Shown: piece by piece, positions 21,301-26,263 of the stretch
Layout: each line of letters begins with the position of its first letter
Position numbering within the stretch: position 1 is the stretch's first letter
Assembly (NCBI GenBank): GCA_040383485.1
Contig: JBEIDK010000002.1
Location: 7,775-71,774, forward strand
Direction: 5' to 3'
Length of the DNA stretch: 64,000 bases
DNA from: JBEIDK01 sp040383485
GTDB taxonomy: Bacteria; Bacteroidota; Bacteroidia; UBA4408
Notes under the pieces: generated by a model
Seen by the model: the letters and a program-made list of their open reading frames with translations, nothing else
Database searches by the model: none
Told to the model about the DNA's origin: nothing
Made by a program: the position numbers and the translations under genes

Positions 21301-22664
21301 ATAGAAGTACCTGGAGAAATTCCCGTTACTAAGCCCGAATTACTTACACTTGCAATACTAGGATTTGACGATTGCCATGCATTTGATGTGGCAGGTAAAC
21401 TTCCAGATAATTGAGAAGTACCACCTATACAACTATTTAGATTTCCTGATATTGCTGAGGCATTATTTACTATAATTGTAACAATGTTAGAATAAGCTAT
21501 TGGGCAACCTGAATTTTGAACTGCAACTCTATAATAGGTGGTTTGTGTTAATCCACCTGACTGAAATGTTGAAGACGTGTTAGCAATTGAAGTCCACGGA
21601 GCTGATCCTGTTACTGATGATTCCCAATTTAAAATTGTTCCTCTATGTCCCGATAAAGTTAACAAACCACTTGAACTTCCAGCACAAATTGATGCATTAC
21701 CACTTAAAGTTCCAGCTAATGAAACTGGGTTCACGTTGATGTTAAAAGCGATAGAATTTCCAATACATCCTTGATAGGAAGGAGTAACAGTAATGGTTGA
21801 ACTTATTGTATTATTTGTATTGTTAGTAGTAATAAATGAAGGAATTGGTGAAGATGTTCCAGATGAGGTACTCAATCCAATTGCTGAATTATTTGTTCCA
21901 CTCCAAGAAAAAGAAGTGCCAGTTCCTGAATTTGGTGAACTAGCTGTTAAACTAATGGAGCTTACTGTTCCACCAGCACAAGTTAAAATATTAGGAATAG
22001 TATTGCTTACAGGCTTTGGATTTATCGTTATAGTATAATTTTTTGCAACACCTGCACAACCATTGATTGATGGAGTAATTGTAATATTACTAGTAATAGG
22101 CTCATTTGTACTATTTATACCAGTAAAGGTTGGGATGTTGCCAGTACCCGAACTAGAAAGTCCAATTGATGTATTTGAATTGGTCCAATTAAAAATCAAA
22201 ACACCAGAAGTCGTTGGATTTGTTGGGGTTCCAGACAGCACTATTTGAGGAACAGTTGTGCCTTCACAATACGATACGTTAGAAAAAGCATTTGAAATTG
22301 AAGGAGCAATGTAAGTAAACAAGATATTGGAGTCTATACCATCAACAAAAAATTTACCCGAACTTAAACCACAAGGAAGTGTAACATCGATTTCAGTTGA
22401 TGAGATATACTGAATGTTCGCTATTGGAATTGTTGCCGAACCCAATACTATAGTTGAAGTAGAAGTAAATCCACTACCTGATAATTTAACAATTGTACCC
22501 GCATGACCTGATGTTGGATTCACTCCAGATATCGATACAGTTGACAAAGAATTATATTTACTACTTGTTTTTTTACTATTCTCGATAGTACTTGCAAATG
22601 AAACATTTGAAAGCATAAATATTGAAACTAGCAAGAATAATCTGTTTATGTATAAATCTCTCAT
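3333..22664 (-). CDS. giant SprB-like cell-surface adhesin, T9SS type B cargo
   Basis: A secreted repeat protein of about 6,443 residues, close to the size I recall for F. johnsoniae SprB (about 6,500). The preferred ATG at 22664 starts a good signal peptide (hydrophobic stretch ending NVSFAS); the open frame extends to a TTG at 22706 without added support. In order: an IPT/TIG-like domain (GVNPTSGHAG...); mixed Ig-like repeats; about 30 Cys-containing repeats of roughly 91 residues (about 1360-4090) with recurring TICEGS, WTTSGTGTF, YTPS and LTLTA motifs; three cysteine-poor segments; nine 86-residue repeats (about 4477-5252); more Ig-like units; two SprB-type repeats (VSCSNVNDGAI, VSCNGVLGCANF); a PKD-like domain (WDFGDNTPF); and a CHU_C type B sorting domain (LPTIFTPNNDGINDYF). 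It is likely exported by T9SS and could serve gliding or attachment. sprC/sprD-like genes are not adjacent. Confidence 0.9.
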   Translation of the reverse strand: MRDLYINRLFLLVSIFMLSNVSFASTIENSKKTSSKYNSLSTVSISGVNPTSGHAGTIVKLSGSGFTSTSTIVLGSATIPIANIQYISSTEIDVTLPCGLSSGKFFVDGIDSNILFTYIAPSISNAFSNVSYCEGTTVPQIVLSGTPTNPTTSGVLIFNWTNSNTSIGLSSSGTGNIPTFTGINSTNEPITSNITITPSINGCAGVAKNYTITINPKPVSNTIPNILTCAGGTVSSISLTASSPNSGTGTSFSWSGTNNSAIGLSTSSGTSSPIPSFITTNNTNNTISSTITVTPSYQGCIGNSIAFNINVNPVSLAGTLSGNASICAGSSSGLLTLSGHRGTILNWESSVTGSAPWTSIANTSSTFQSGGLTQTTYYRVAVQNSGCPIAYSNIVTIIVNNASAISGNLNSCIGGTSQLSGSLPATSNAWQSSNPSIASVSNSGLVTGISPGTSIITFTNANGCVTTANFVVHPQPIVITSNPTPVCNPNTVNLTLSAVTTGSDSNLTFSYFTNAGATTPLTSPNLVATSGTYYIKGTDGNGCSAVNSVAVLINSLPSITVTGNNSICLNQSTTLTASGANSYVWNGGIGSTPSVTVTPSNTTTYTVNGTDSNDCIGTGTYAVNVKALPVINAGTDKNICAGSNVTLSATGSGISSITWNNAITDSVAFQPATTTTYTATALGTNGCFNTDSVLVTVNALPAAPQLNVIQPNCSTSTGSIQFSGLPTTGSWSINPGSYNGTGATFSLNNQAAGNYSFTVKDSNQCVSSTSTAIINAAPTIPTAPTIGTITQPTCANPTGSVILNGLPTNCTITKTPGGETYSATGNSYTVTNLSAGTYTFSVSNGNCSSSASSNVVINAAPSTSAPIVGLIVQPTCAVATGSASLSGLPSGNWTLTRLPGNVNFTSSGSITTISGLPTGTYNYTVTDANGCISSNSTTVTINTQPATPVAPIANAQSFLVSDNATVANLQIVSSGTPNWYSSAIGGTAINSATLLSTGIYYATQTVNGCESNNRTAVTISVFPNSIGGAVSGSTTVCSGTNSTTLTLSGYTGNIIKWQRSTIADFSANVTDINNLNATYTATNISTPTYFRAVIQSGTAPVEYSSPAFIDVNSQSNGGTLSSSTSICKGETSGLLTVSGFNGTILRWEQSTDGGTNWTTIANTTNSYTSGPLTTTTQYRVIVKNGICSEAQSSVATITIKATPVVTDIPNQQVCFGATKTFGDAFIGGHSYSWTSDLGYSSTLPQVNILFNQVVTQNYIYTITNNITGCSVQDQFQVIVNPLPNPLVIPNTSICDGNNLLIGGNPTVGSTYSWNSTPVGFTSTSSNPSVNPVVTTTYTVEETVTATGCKKTNQVTITVQPEPVITIVGAPQFRVCETTTQIQLQSTITNHTPSSIVWSKVVGSGTFDFTNIANPKYSPSLADIAFGSVRLRLTVTGIGACSNSYSEELEIIIDKKPIANAGTDVITCGTDPIQINATGTLHASNLVWTLPTGITGSLDQSNPYIPEYTPSTGDQNYVGPIVITLTASSNTTCPSATDTVSVLITPAPKVDAGPPTVTICEGSNYIVPFNPTAAQNIVNSTILWSNGTGDGTIVGANSLTPTYIPGANDILNGSVTLTLSAAGNNPCSTPATDNIVINIVKNPIVNAGPDRLVCQSSINVNASIQNAGSILWTVQNGNGNFVDPTASSPIYIPSLSDLNTTVTFTVTVTPINNCGPTVSDSVLYTINATPSVVAGGNATICQSNSTYQLQATATNTTSITWTSTGSGSFDNIHNEDPIYTLSPNDINAGSVTFTITGTQAGCSNVTDTMVLTIQKNPTANAGAAQVICQGEMVVIPGNGTNSSGYNWIRNGGAGTFINTNTTNPTYMSQPTESGTIYLTLIANAIAPCTVSASSNTTITIIPNATADAGVDAQICEGGSYQITTATASNNIGVQWTTNGDGTFTGGSTISPTYTPGPSDNNNGSVTLTLVATKNFPCNANAVDEMTLTINKIPTITVINPNVDLCVGDPSYIVTGVVPSNYDTLTWTSSGSGTFAPNNRVIAPTYFPSASDYTLGTVTLTLTAARNPLNCNSSTSNTITLHFISPPTANAGPANATICEGTSYVTIGTNATNYSNVTWSTTGTGTFTNETTLTATYTPSAADYNLGFVDLTLMANPLTPCSAPATDVIRLFLQKLPVINLTANDAICITQNSYGIGGTTVTDYDTNSIVWTTSGTGTFSPSGNPLNPVYNPSNADMASGSVTLTLTVNSISPCVVPVSSSLVLSIQKLPVANAGFNITRCATPFQITDATANLTTVSNLVWSTSGTGTFDFTNIIDPIYTPSAADILSANPIRLTLTANPIAPCAVPLVSFIDVTLIKTPSITVVTPQPTICEDETNVLVNGTVVQNAASFIWTSTTGTGTTISNATSLTPIVTPSLTDINNNYIDLTLTAIPNAPCSTNVSKTVRIPIQKKPSVSAGATQTICEGSVITTTDALSSNVTNLTWNNNGGDGTFTASELNTITEYTPGPLEIASGRVLLTLSADAIAPCAGSVSSTVEHLITKNPVITVNPSQVTICETETYQVPLSQITVTNPTSIASIQWTTTNPSSLTGSTTFTPTYTPSAADITAGFANLVLTVTPIAPCATPIVNTIRVNITKKATIDATQTNYTFCENTPKQLNAIFNHHNPSTISWAIVSGSGTLSGINTATPIFTPDTSSNTVIIEVSVNSNAPCTEVTTQQFTLDVIKKPIVTFANTTDIICNTQTSYALNATTIAATVTNTTTNTTYLWTTTGTGTFASNTALVTTYNFSAADLLLNTITLRLTAQSDALCAMTDFEEIVITIKPAPIVTTTPNETICEGTVFTATATATNENSVLWTTSGTSNGTFTNENAETAHYTPGSNDINGFTLLFTAFGDPVCSVATATKTVTIQKRPILDAGVENRNNCSSEPFQITGVTGQNNGTITWTSNSSSGVNSGTFSNTSILNPIYNPSAAEIAAGTPIILTVTSQSIAPCTGTVTDFVILNLTPTQVVNAGLNQTICENETVSLNGSASNSVSYNWTTSGTGTFSNINSLTTNYIPSSADILNGTVTLTLEATSNTTCPPETDSVVITIRKNPTANAGIAATICEGSNYTLANGEATASNYTTITWTATGPGALDVTTINTLTPTYIPASGQTGTVTLTLTATGYTECAQDAVSVKTITIVPEPFVTVTSSKTICEGSTLTITNTDASATNYSSLQWSASNGLGTFTPNNTTATTYTPATGQTGNVTLSLTAASANGVCPSSVGNIQLNIIPKPIVEAGNNGTICQTGTYTITGASVQHSNLFSWSVAGPATIQAGTETTLNPVIVPTAGATGTVTVTLTATGLGICPVTVTDNLTIQINPRPIVTAGVDGLLCEGIGSFQLNGTVTNATNYSWTTTGGGTIQLTANPLAPLYIPSVSDFNTSTGVNVITITLNATTTNGCSSATDSMQLTLYAKPKISAGIDLVACENNTSVLLNGASVSNYNSGYTISWTSSGNGTFDYTGSNGGINPVYIFGSNDTSSVTLTMSALPNANCPQVAVTDSMTITINQNPAITTTSNLISMCGETFTMPDLVTVSNSNNLLWTNITGVSGTPGTLTNATSETPTFTPSVNEIANGFVLLQLTATPISGCSLPATTTIRVNLQPKAKINLVPNVGTNITACQGQVIRINNIASVEDYSTFLWTENGTGSIVPSTLNTLNPEYTPGLNETGVVTFTLQATNLAPCTGLVSQIVTVTIAPQPTVNAGPDVTICQNTPLALNTATTTNSNSIVWLSSENSNGTSSPGYTGGSFSNINIINPTYTPSQDDINLGYVYLTVRAANTSCNSLVTDVIKVTITPQITVAAGSNATICEGSTFTLAEASHTNAVGYTWTSSQNSNGTSIPTYISGSFSSNSILNPVYTPSLDDINLGHVYLTITATGGTNCPTATSQMKLTIVKKPTVSTTDVQMCMNTTQISLNGNATNYQSLNWSIYSGPGSISPNPLNPLNPTFISGISGLNTVQTTVVRLYVAPIPGCAQATAVYDDLIITIQPLPSVEAGSNGAVCYVPGQPIVPFAITGTTVTNASSQSWTSSGVGVFNTGTPVTYQSFSTVCNTETLTLTANGIGACSTSSVSDNINLTINCAVPSLGTITSNAPATVCQGTTATYTIPVNTSIQTYTWSVPTGATILSGQGTNAISVLFGANSGNVSVTGNNGCGSTIANTPITVNTLPTGVSITGPQTVCAGATNLIYTASPIPNATTYVWTLPNGSTVITSTNTITIAIGVNETSGNLSVAGSNSCGLGSSSSAFPITINPKPVLSSTLNPAALCSGTVFNYIPTTATIGSTFSWTRAVQPGISNVAASGTGSISETLINSTNSDLIVSYQITITTPQGCTNSQFISFTLHPAPSLTSNPTPNAICTGSTFNYIPSSSTTGAILWQRNAISGILEAANNGTGSINEVLTNTTNSPITVTYLLTLPATINGCSNATQITVQVVVNPNNTVSSASSTPILCINSALTQITHTTTGATGIGIATGLPTGVTASWLANTITINGTPTVSGTFNYSIPLIGGCNTLFATGTIIVNPSNTVTPSSGPQTLCINSPLTAITHTTTGATGIGTATGLPLGVTASWLANTIAISGVPTESGTFNYNIPLTGGCGGAATGTITVIPSNTVTPALSTPTLCINTPLTPIIHTTTGATGIGTAIGLPTGVTASWASNTITISGAPTVSGTFNYTIPLTGGCGTVNATGSIIVNPDNTVTSTASNQTVCINSPLTPITHNTTGATGIGAVSGLPSGLTATWAGNIITISGTPTAAGVFNYSIPLTGGCNSVFATGTITVNPNNTVTIIPLPQTLCINTALTPITYTTTGATGIGLATGLPTGVTASWSANTITITGAPTAIGTFNYSIPLLGGCSTINATGTIIVNPNNTVSSASSSEILCVNTILTPITHTTTGATGIGTATGLPTGVTASWLSNTITISGAPTVSGIFNYTIPLTGGCNTLFATGSIVVNPSNTVTPSSGPQTLCINSPLTAITHTTTGATGIGTATGLPLGVTASWLANTITISGVPTESGTFNYNIPLTGGCGSAATGTITVIPSHTVTPALSTPTLCINTPLTPITHNTTGATGIGTATGLPTGITSSWASNTITISGAPTASGTFNYSIPLTGGCGTVNATGSIIVNPNNTVTSTASNQTVCINSPLTPITHNTTGATGIGAVSGLPSGVTAAWAGNIITISGTPTAAGIFNYSIPLTGGCNTVFATGTITVNTVPIVTITNPAPACLPATVDITATTAGSTPGLSYTYWNNSAATIALVNPSTVSISGTYYIKGTNSFGCSTISPVVVNINASPTATITGQNSFIVCQNGAQPQITFTASNGTAPYTFTYQVMSNSSAGPIQTITTLGTSNSSTISFPTTVSGNHTITLLSVQDSSAALCNTTNISLPNTAFITVQQVGTIVPTNQALVSQTVCQNTPITPIVFTIGGASTNAFVTNLPAGLSGSYVSGTFTISGTPLVTGVYNYIVNTSGSTNGCNSTFSGTITVNSNDSIIALVPATINQSVCNNVNIQPIIYNLGGGATGGIVRFSPSQPPGITWSIVNNVITISGASNTIGSFTYTVESFGICGQSSASGNIAINPSATITLVSGNPNTTVCLGSSFALPIQYSISPASATMVVTGLPNGVTFNPTTGIISGTPTQSGTFPYSISSTTACGNTLTGIITVNPLQSIAYLSGNTNQVACQNTPIDPINFLVSGGVNTITVTPTLPAGITYNIVNGILTVSGTPTSPTSLAQNYTITTQGTCGPSAIYSITFDIRPEASITLTTGSGSINQSVCQSSAIIPISFTIGGGATGIITPTLPNGLTLNFNAGTGVYTIQGNPLVNGVFNFPITTTGCPKTIFVTISNVNTAVGIVLTSAAGTDNQTLCQPSFNTPIQPITYNVIGATNIVSSGLPPGVTAVFSATTGQLIISGTPLVSGVYNYTVTSEPCSIVKAGVIRVSTPISITNEVITNVSCSNVNDGAISVTIVGGVSVNGLYAIRWTGPNGFQQNQTTITGLVAGTYTLTGTDAIGCPIPTVSYTVLPAQPIIISLQSSTNVSCNGVLGCANFNITGGSGIYTDFTLQYLDPSLQTLVTLPPPANNNYFNICNLRAGVYYLTVEDSNGCSTIPYLFTIYDYSALSIENITMDDDLCEDNPGKIRINVNSLDPNLTFYYNDVLVPFVDLGNNMYELSINNPTTPFGIVKVRNSQNCWREIRVSTAIITPDFEFTSNDFENYGYYSVNESIQLTHLVDMSAIPAEYDYIVWDFGDNTPFKVFYNPEDLLPDSNGENFETVFHTYTTNGIYEITLTVYNRFGCSRKISKTIVIGSGATMMLPTIFTPNNDGINDYFRPSLLGIKDVAMQIYDNWGNLVYEIESEVALLGPDWGWNGIEKGQSEPMNNNYRYYIIATAINDVKIEKEGRFLLVK
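6910..9235 (-). repeat. nine tandem ~258-bp repeats arranged as a duplicated five-unit block
   Basis: Within the giant adhesin gene, nine in-frame units of about 258 bp each carry TTGATGIG, ITISG.PT.SGTFNY and PLTGGC motifs. The linkers give each unit an identity: A (SSASSTPILC), B (TPSSGPQTLC), C (TPALSTPTLC), D (TSTASNQTVC), E (TIIPLPQTLC), then A', B', C', D'. Corresponding units are 1,287 bp apart and nearly identical, for example around 7531 and 8818. Confidence 0.9.
10400..18580 (-). repeat. about 30 divergent ~91-residue Cys-pair repeats
   Basis: This central part of the giant adhesin consists of degenerate units of about 273 bp. I counted 30 occurrences of the TICEGS-like motif. Most units carry one Cys in this motif and a second in a PCS/PCA-like motif about 50-60 residues later, suggesting one disulfide per Ig-like fold. 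Confidence 0.8.
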
Positions 22665-22703
22665 AATTAGGATTCTATGTTTTTTTGGGGTAAAAGTAAT
22701 TAA

Positions 22704-22711
22704 CAAAATTA
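22704..22711 (-). promoter_or_regulatory. candidate -7 element for the giant adhesin operon
   Basis: On the minus strand this reads TAATTTTG, a perfect TAnnTTTG match about 40 bases upstream of the ATG at 22664. No convincing -33 TTG lies at the expected distance. Confidence 0.4.
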
Positions 22712-22752
22712 CAAAAAATATGTTAATAACTTTATGTTAAACAGATAATTTT

Positions 22753-22760
22753 TAATTTTG
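22753..22760 (+). promoter_or_regulatory. candidate -7 element for the thioredoxin-like gene
   Basis: TAATTTTG matches TAnnTTTG exactly and lies about 100 bases before the ATG at 22864. The intervening leader is very AT-rich. A -33 element is not obvious. Confidence 0.35.
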
Positions 22761-22863
22761 TAGCACTATGTTAAAATAGAATTTGAAATAATATTTTTGA
22801 ATTTTATTTATTTACATTTGAAAAGTAATTAAATTTTTTTATTGTTAAAACATTAATTATTTT

Positions 22864-24369
22864 ATGAAAAAATTATTTTTAGGTATATTAATTTATATTG
22901 TATTTACAAATGTTGCGCATTCTCAATCGGGCTATGAAATTATTGTTAATTTAAAGAATAGCAATGATACAATAGCTTATCTAACCTATTACCAGTTTGA
23001 TAAAACCTATATAAAAGATACTTGTTTAGTTGCAAAAAAGGGTCAATTTATTTTTAAAGGAAAAACCAAATTAGATACGGGAATTTATACTATTGTAAGT
23101 CAACAAAAAACAATTTATTTCGATTTTTTTGTGGATGAACAAAATCAGTTTTTGGAATTTAAAAATGACGTATCACCTGATAATATTCAAACCCTTGAAG
23201 TAGTTAATTCAAGTACACAAACCACCTTTGTTGATTACTTAAAATTTGTAAGTAAGCAAAATAGTAATTTTCTTAGTTTTAAGAATAGTTTGACACTTAA
23301 GACCAAAGAAGATACCCTTCGACTTGTAGAAAAACAGAAAGATATTGAGCAAGAAATAAGTAAGTATGAAAACGATTTTTATGAAAAAAATAAATCCAAC
23401 TTTATAGGTGATGTAATTAATTTAAAAATTGAAAAGACACTTAAAGATATTCCAATTGCCTCAAACGGAAGACCAGATAGTATAAGGGTATATAATCACT
23501 ATAAAAAGCACTATTGGGACAATGTGAATTTTAGATCAAATGCCACAATGCGTAATCCTTTCTTTTATAACAAACTGAAAAAATATTTTGAATCGGTCGT
23601 GGTCCAAAATCCAGATTCATTAATTGTTGAAGTTGATCGAATTTTAGCAAAAACCAATAAAGGAACTGATATAAAAAAAATAGTTCTAGCACATTTTATA
23701 AATTCTTTTGAAACTTCAAAAGTTATGGGATTTGATAAAGTATTTGTTCATCTCTCCGATAATTATATAAAAAATGGTGAAGGAGTTGGAATTTATAAAG
23801 ATGAATCAGTAATTAATGCGATCACTAAAAGAGCTGATTTGTTAAAACCTTTATTACTAGAATCTATTGCTCCAGAACTGTATTTAATCAAAGCTGATGA
23901 TTATTCAAAAATTAATCAAATGGGTTTTAATACGATAAAAGATAGTGAAGATGTTACAAAGAAGTATTATGCAAATGTTGATGAAATAGGTAAAATGTTT
24001 GTTACGCTTTCTTCCATTACTGCTGATTATATAATATTGGTTTTTTGGGATGTAGATTGTAGTCATTGTCAAACAGAAATACCAAAATTATTAGAAGTTT
24101 ATAATGATTTAAAGAAAGCAAATAAAAGCATAAAAGTTGTTTCGGTATATACGATGCATGATGGGGAAAAATTTTTAAAGTATATTTTAGATAAAGGATT
24201 AACGGATTGGATAAATGTGTATGATGGAGTTTATATTAATAACCTAGTTAATAAATATGATATTTATTCTACTCCAGTTATATATATTCTTGATAAAAAC
24301 AAGAAAATAAAAGCAAAAAGGTTAGGAGTAGATCAAATTAAAAAATTTATTTTTTCTATAAATCAGTAA
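22864..24369 (+). CDS. secreted thioredoxin-like (TlpA/AhpC-type) protein with an N-terminal DUF4369-like domain
   Basis: A 501-residue exported protein: signal peptide (ending VAHSQ, cleavage near 21), an N-terminal beta-rich region resembling DUF4369 (about 25-110), a helical middle section of the DUF5106 kind, and a C-terminal thioredoxin fold. The redox site is CSHC at C399-C402 in the context FWDVDCSHCQTEIPKL, and the cis-Pro loop reads STPVIYILD. Such Bacteroidota proteins are thiol-disulfide oxidoreductases of the cell envelope, exact partners unknown. It is divergent from the Cys-rich giant adhesin and upstream of a small barrel protein. Confidence 0.82.
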   Translation: MKKLFLGILIYIVFTNVAHSQSGYEIIVNLKNSNDTIAYLTYYQFDKTYIKDTCLVAKKGQFIFKGKTKLDTGIYTIVSQQKTIYFDFFVDEQNQFLEFKNDVSPDNIQTLEVVNSSTQTTFVDYLKFVSKQNSNFLSFKNSLTLKTKEDTLRLVEKQKDIEQEISKYENDFYEKNKSNFIGDVINLKIEKTLKDIPIASNGRPDSIRVYNHYKKHYWDNVNFRSNATMRNPFFYNKLKKYFESVVVQNPDSLIVEVDRILAKTNKGTDIKKIVLAHFINSFETSKVMGFDKVFVHLSDNYIKNGEGVGIYKDESVINAITKRADLLKPLLLESIAPELYLIKADDYSKINQMGFNTIKDSEDVTKKYYANVDEIGKMFVTLSSITADYIILVFWDVDCSHCQTEIPKLLEVYNDLKKANKSIKVVSVYTMHDGEKFLKYILDKGLTDWINVYDGVYINNLVNKYDIYSTPVIYILDKNKKIKAKRLGVDQIKKFIFSINQ

Positions 24370-24396
24370 AAAAAAATGGTAATTAAATATTTTTAT

Positions 24397-24404
24397 TAAA
24401 TTTG
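24397..24404 (+). promoter_or_regulatory. candidate -7 element for the barrel protein gene
   Basis: TAAATTTG is an exact TAnnTTTG match 30 bases before the ATG at 24435. The region 20 bases upstream offers only a weak -33 (ATGG). Confidence 0.45.
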
Positions 24405-24434
24405 TTTTAATTAATTACAAAAAATTTACAAATT

Positions 24435-24998
24435 ATGAAAAAAGTAGTAATCTTAGCATTGTTAATGGTGTCAGCATTTTCTTTTGCTCAAGAAACAAAA
24501 AAAGAATCTAAATGGGTTATTGGTGCTGGGTTAAACTTCATTGACAATACGAGTTCAGGAGAGAATGAATATCTTAATTTTTCCAATTGGAATGCTACTC
24601 TAGGTTTTTCTAGATTATCAGTTCAGTACTATTACAATACCAATTTATCGTTCTCTTCAGAATTTACAATGAATAGATTAGACAAAGATGTAAAGCAAAA
24701 TGGTCAATCAATTGATACGAATTTATCGTACTTTGGATTTGATTTAAATGCTCGATACAATGTAGCTGGATTAATGAAATTACCAAGTAAATTTATGGTT
24801 GAGCCAATTGTTGGTGTTGGTAATGCTTGGACTAGTGGGAATTCAAATCAAAGTTTAAATACTGGACTTTCTTTAGGTTATCAATTTAGCGAATCATATG
24901 GTGTTAGAGTTCAAACTCTTGGCAAATTTGCTACTGAACAAAATACTGTTGGGAATAATTTGATTCAACATTCGTTAGAGCTATATTTTAAACTATAA
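24435..24998 (+). CDS. small outer-membrane beta-barrel protein (OmpA/OmpW-like barrel)
   Basis: The 187 residues begin with a standard signal peptide (MKKVVILALLMVSAFSFAQ, cleavage near 19). They continue as alternating amphipathic strands with aromatic girdle residues and end in the terminal-strand pattern LELYFKL. The size suits an eight-stranded outer-membrane barrel. There is no OmpA-type peptidoglycan-binding domain. A strong hairpin terminator follows, and a promoter element lies just upstream, so it can be expressed alone. The function of these flavobacterial barrels is not known. Confidence 0.72.
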   Translation: MKKVVILALLMVSAFSFAQETKKESKWVIGAGLNFIDNTSSGENEYLNFSNWNATLGFSRLSVQYYYNTNLSFSSEFTMNRLDKDVKQNGQSIDTNLSYFGFDLNARYNVAGLMKLPSKFMVEPIVGVGNAWTSGNSNQSLNTGLSLGYQFSESYGVRVQTLGKFATEQNTVGNNLIQHSLELYFKL

Positions 24999-25021
24999 TT
25001 TAGCCTATATAGAAATAATTT

Positions 25022-25054
25022 AACCTCATTAAGTATATTTTTTGAGGTTTTTTT
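25022..25054 (+). terminator. intrinsic terminator after the barrel protein gene
   Basis: Stem AACCTCA / TGAGGTT with a 14-base AT-rich loop, followed by a run of seven T. It lies 24 bases after the stop codon at 24998. Confidence 0.8.
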
Positions 25055-25122
25055 ATGCAATTTTTCCCCGTTTTTTTTTAAATCACACCCTAATTTTTTT
25101 AGTTATTTATCAAATTAAATAA

Positions 25123-25152
25123 TTGAAATACAATATTTTATAATTAATTTTG
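25123..25152 (+). promoter_or_regulatory. promoter of the SDR epimerase-like gene
   Basis: TTG at 25123-25125 and TAATTTTG at 25145-25152 are separated by 19 bases. Both elements and the spacing match the flavobacterial TTG-N(17-23)-TAnnTTTG consensus. The leader before the ATG at 25224 is about 65 bases. Confidence 0.65.
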
Positions 25153-25223
25153 GTATTTAAAATACCACTAATTCGGTAAATAGGATTGATTATTTTGTAA
25201 TTTAGCGCTCTTAAAAAATAAAT

Positions 25224-26132
25224 ATGAGCCTAATAGTATTGACAGGAACCACAGGTTATATTGGTCAAAACCTTACTAAATTATATAACGATAAATCAAA
25301 AAAAAATAAATCCATCTCGTTACGTTTTCAAAATTGGTACAAAATGATGCCACAAGAAACGGATACGATAATTCATTTAGCGGCTATTAATTATAATCCA
25401 CAGAATAGTGCTTTTGATGAAGAATATTTTAGAGTAAATACAGAACTTACAATAAAATTATTTCGATACTTTTTGAGTTCAAATGCAAAGACATTTATCT
25501 TTTTAAGTACAACTGAGTTAGTGGATAAAAGTTTGGAACGGGTTACAGAAGCTTCAACGGTTAATCCAATGAATCCATTTCTTCAATCTAAATATGAGGC
25601 AGAACAATTCATATTAAAGCAAAACTTACCGGAAGGAAAACGAGCCATCATTCTTAGAGTAGCTCCTTTGTATGGAAGAGAAATTAAAAGTAAATTACAT
25701 AATACGTTTAGTTATTGTAAAAAATTTCCATGGTTTTATGGCACATTAAATGCCAAGCACTCGTTTTGTTATATTGATAACTTGACAGAAATTATCTACC
25801 AAATTACCGAAAATCAAACCGTAGCATCTGGAGTCTATAATGTAGCAGATGACGATGCTATTGGCTCTATTCAATTTGTAAATTGGATGTCAGAAGTTAT
25901 AGAGAAAAAGACAATCATTTATAAAGTTCCAAAAGGACTTTTAAATTTTGTCGCTAAATTAGGTGACGTATTCAAATGGGAATTTAATACTAAAAAATTA
26001 TTTGATAAATCACATTCAAGAATCGTGAACTGCGACAAGTTAAAAAGTGAACTTAACTTGTCAACAATGCCATTGGATACTGAACTAGCCGTTTTGAGAA
26101 CCATAGAATATTATAATTCCATTAAGATATAG
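25224..26132 (+). CDS. extended SDR, NAD-dependent epimerase/dehydratase-like, with altered active site
   Basis: A 302-residue cytoplasmic Rossmann protein of the extended SDR group acting on nucleotide sugars. It has the NAD motif GTTGYIG (8-14), the HLAA motif (51-54) and a STTE stretch (95-98) in place of the usual active-site S/T. In most relatives the catalytic motif is Y-x-x-x-K preceded by Pro; here the corresponding residues are F119-L-Q-S-K123, so the catalytic Tyr appears to be Phe. It may therefore be a reductase or epimerase with unusual chemistry, or lack activity. It precedes the UDP-glucose dehydrogenase gene and probably belongs to the polysaccharide locus. The start is supported by a promoter. 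Confidence 0.75.
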   Translation: MSLIVLTGTTGYIGQNLTKLYNDKSKKNKSISLRFQNWYKMMPQETDTIIHLAAINYNPQNSAFDEEYFRVNTELTIKLFRYFLSSNAKTFIFLSTTELVDKSLERVTEASTVNPMNPFLQSKYEAEQFILKQNLPEGKRAIILRVAPLYGREIKSKLHNTFSYCKKFPWFYGTLNAKHSFCYIDNLTEIIYQITENQTVASGVYNVADDDAIGSIQFVNWMSEVIEKKTIIYKVPKGLLNFVAKLGDVFKWEFNTKKLFDKSHSRIVNCDKLKSELNLSTMPLDTELAVLRTIEYYNSIKI

Positions 26133-26203
26133 TTGTTATAATCATTTATCTACAATTGATTTATATTAATTTCTAATTTATAGGTCAACATAAAATATTA
26201 TGT

Positions 26204-26211
26204 TAAATTTG
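26204..26211 (+). promoter_or_regulatory. candidate -7 element for UDP-glucose dehydrogenase
   Basis: TAAATTTG is an exact TAnnTTTG match, about 52 bases before the ATG at 26264. No good -33 TTG was seen. Confidence 0.4.
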
Positions 26212-26263
26212 TCGTCTTAAATTAATAAGATAGTTCAGTAAGATAATATACAAATCGATCACA

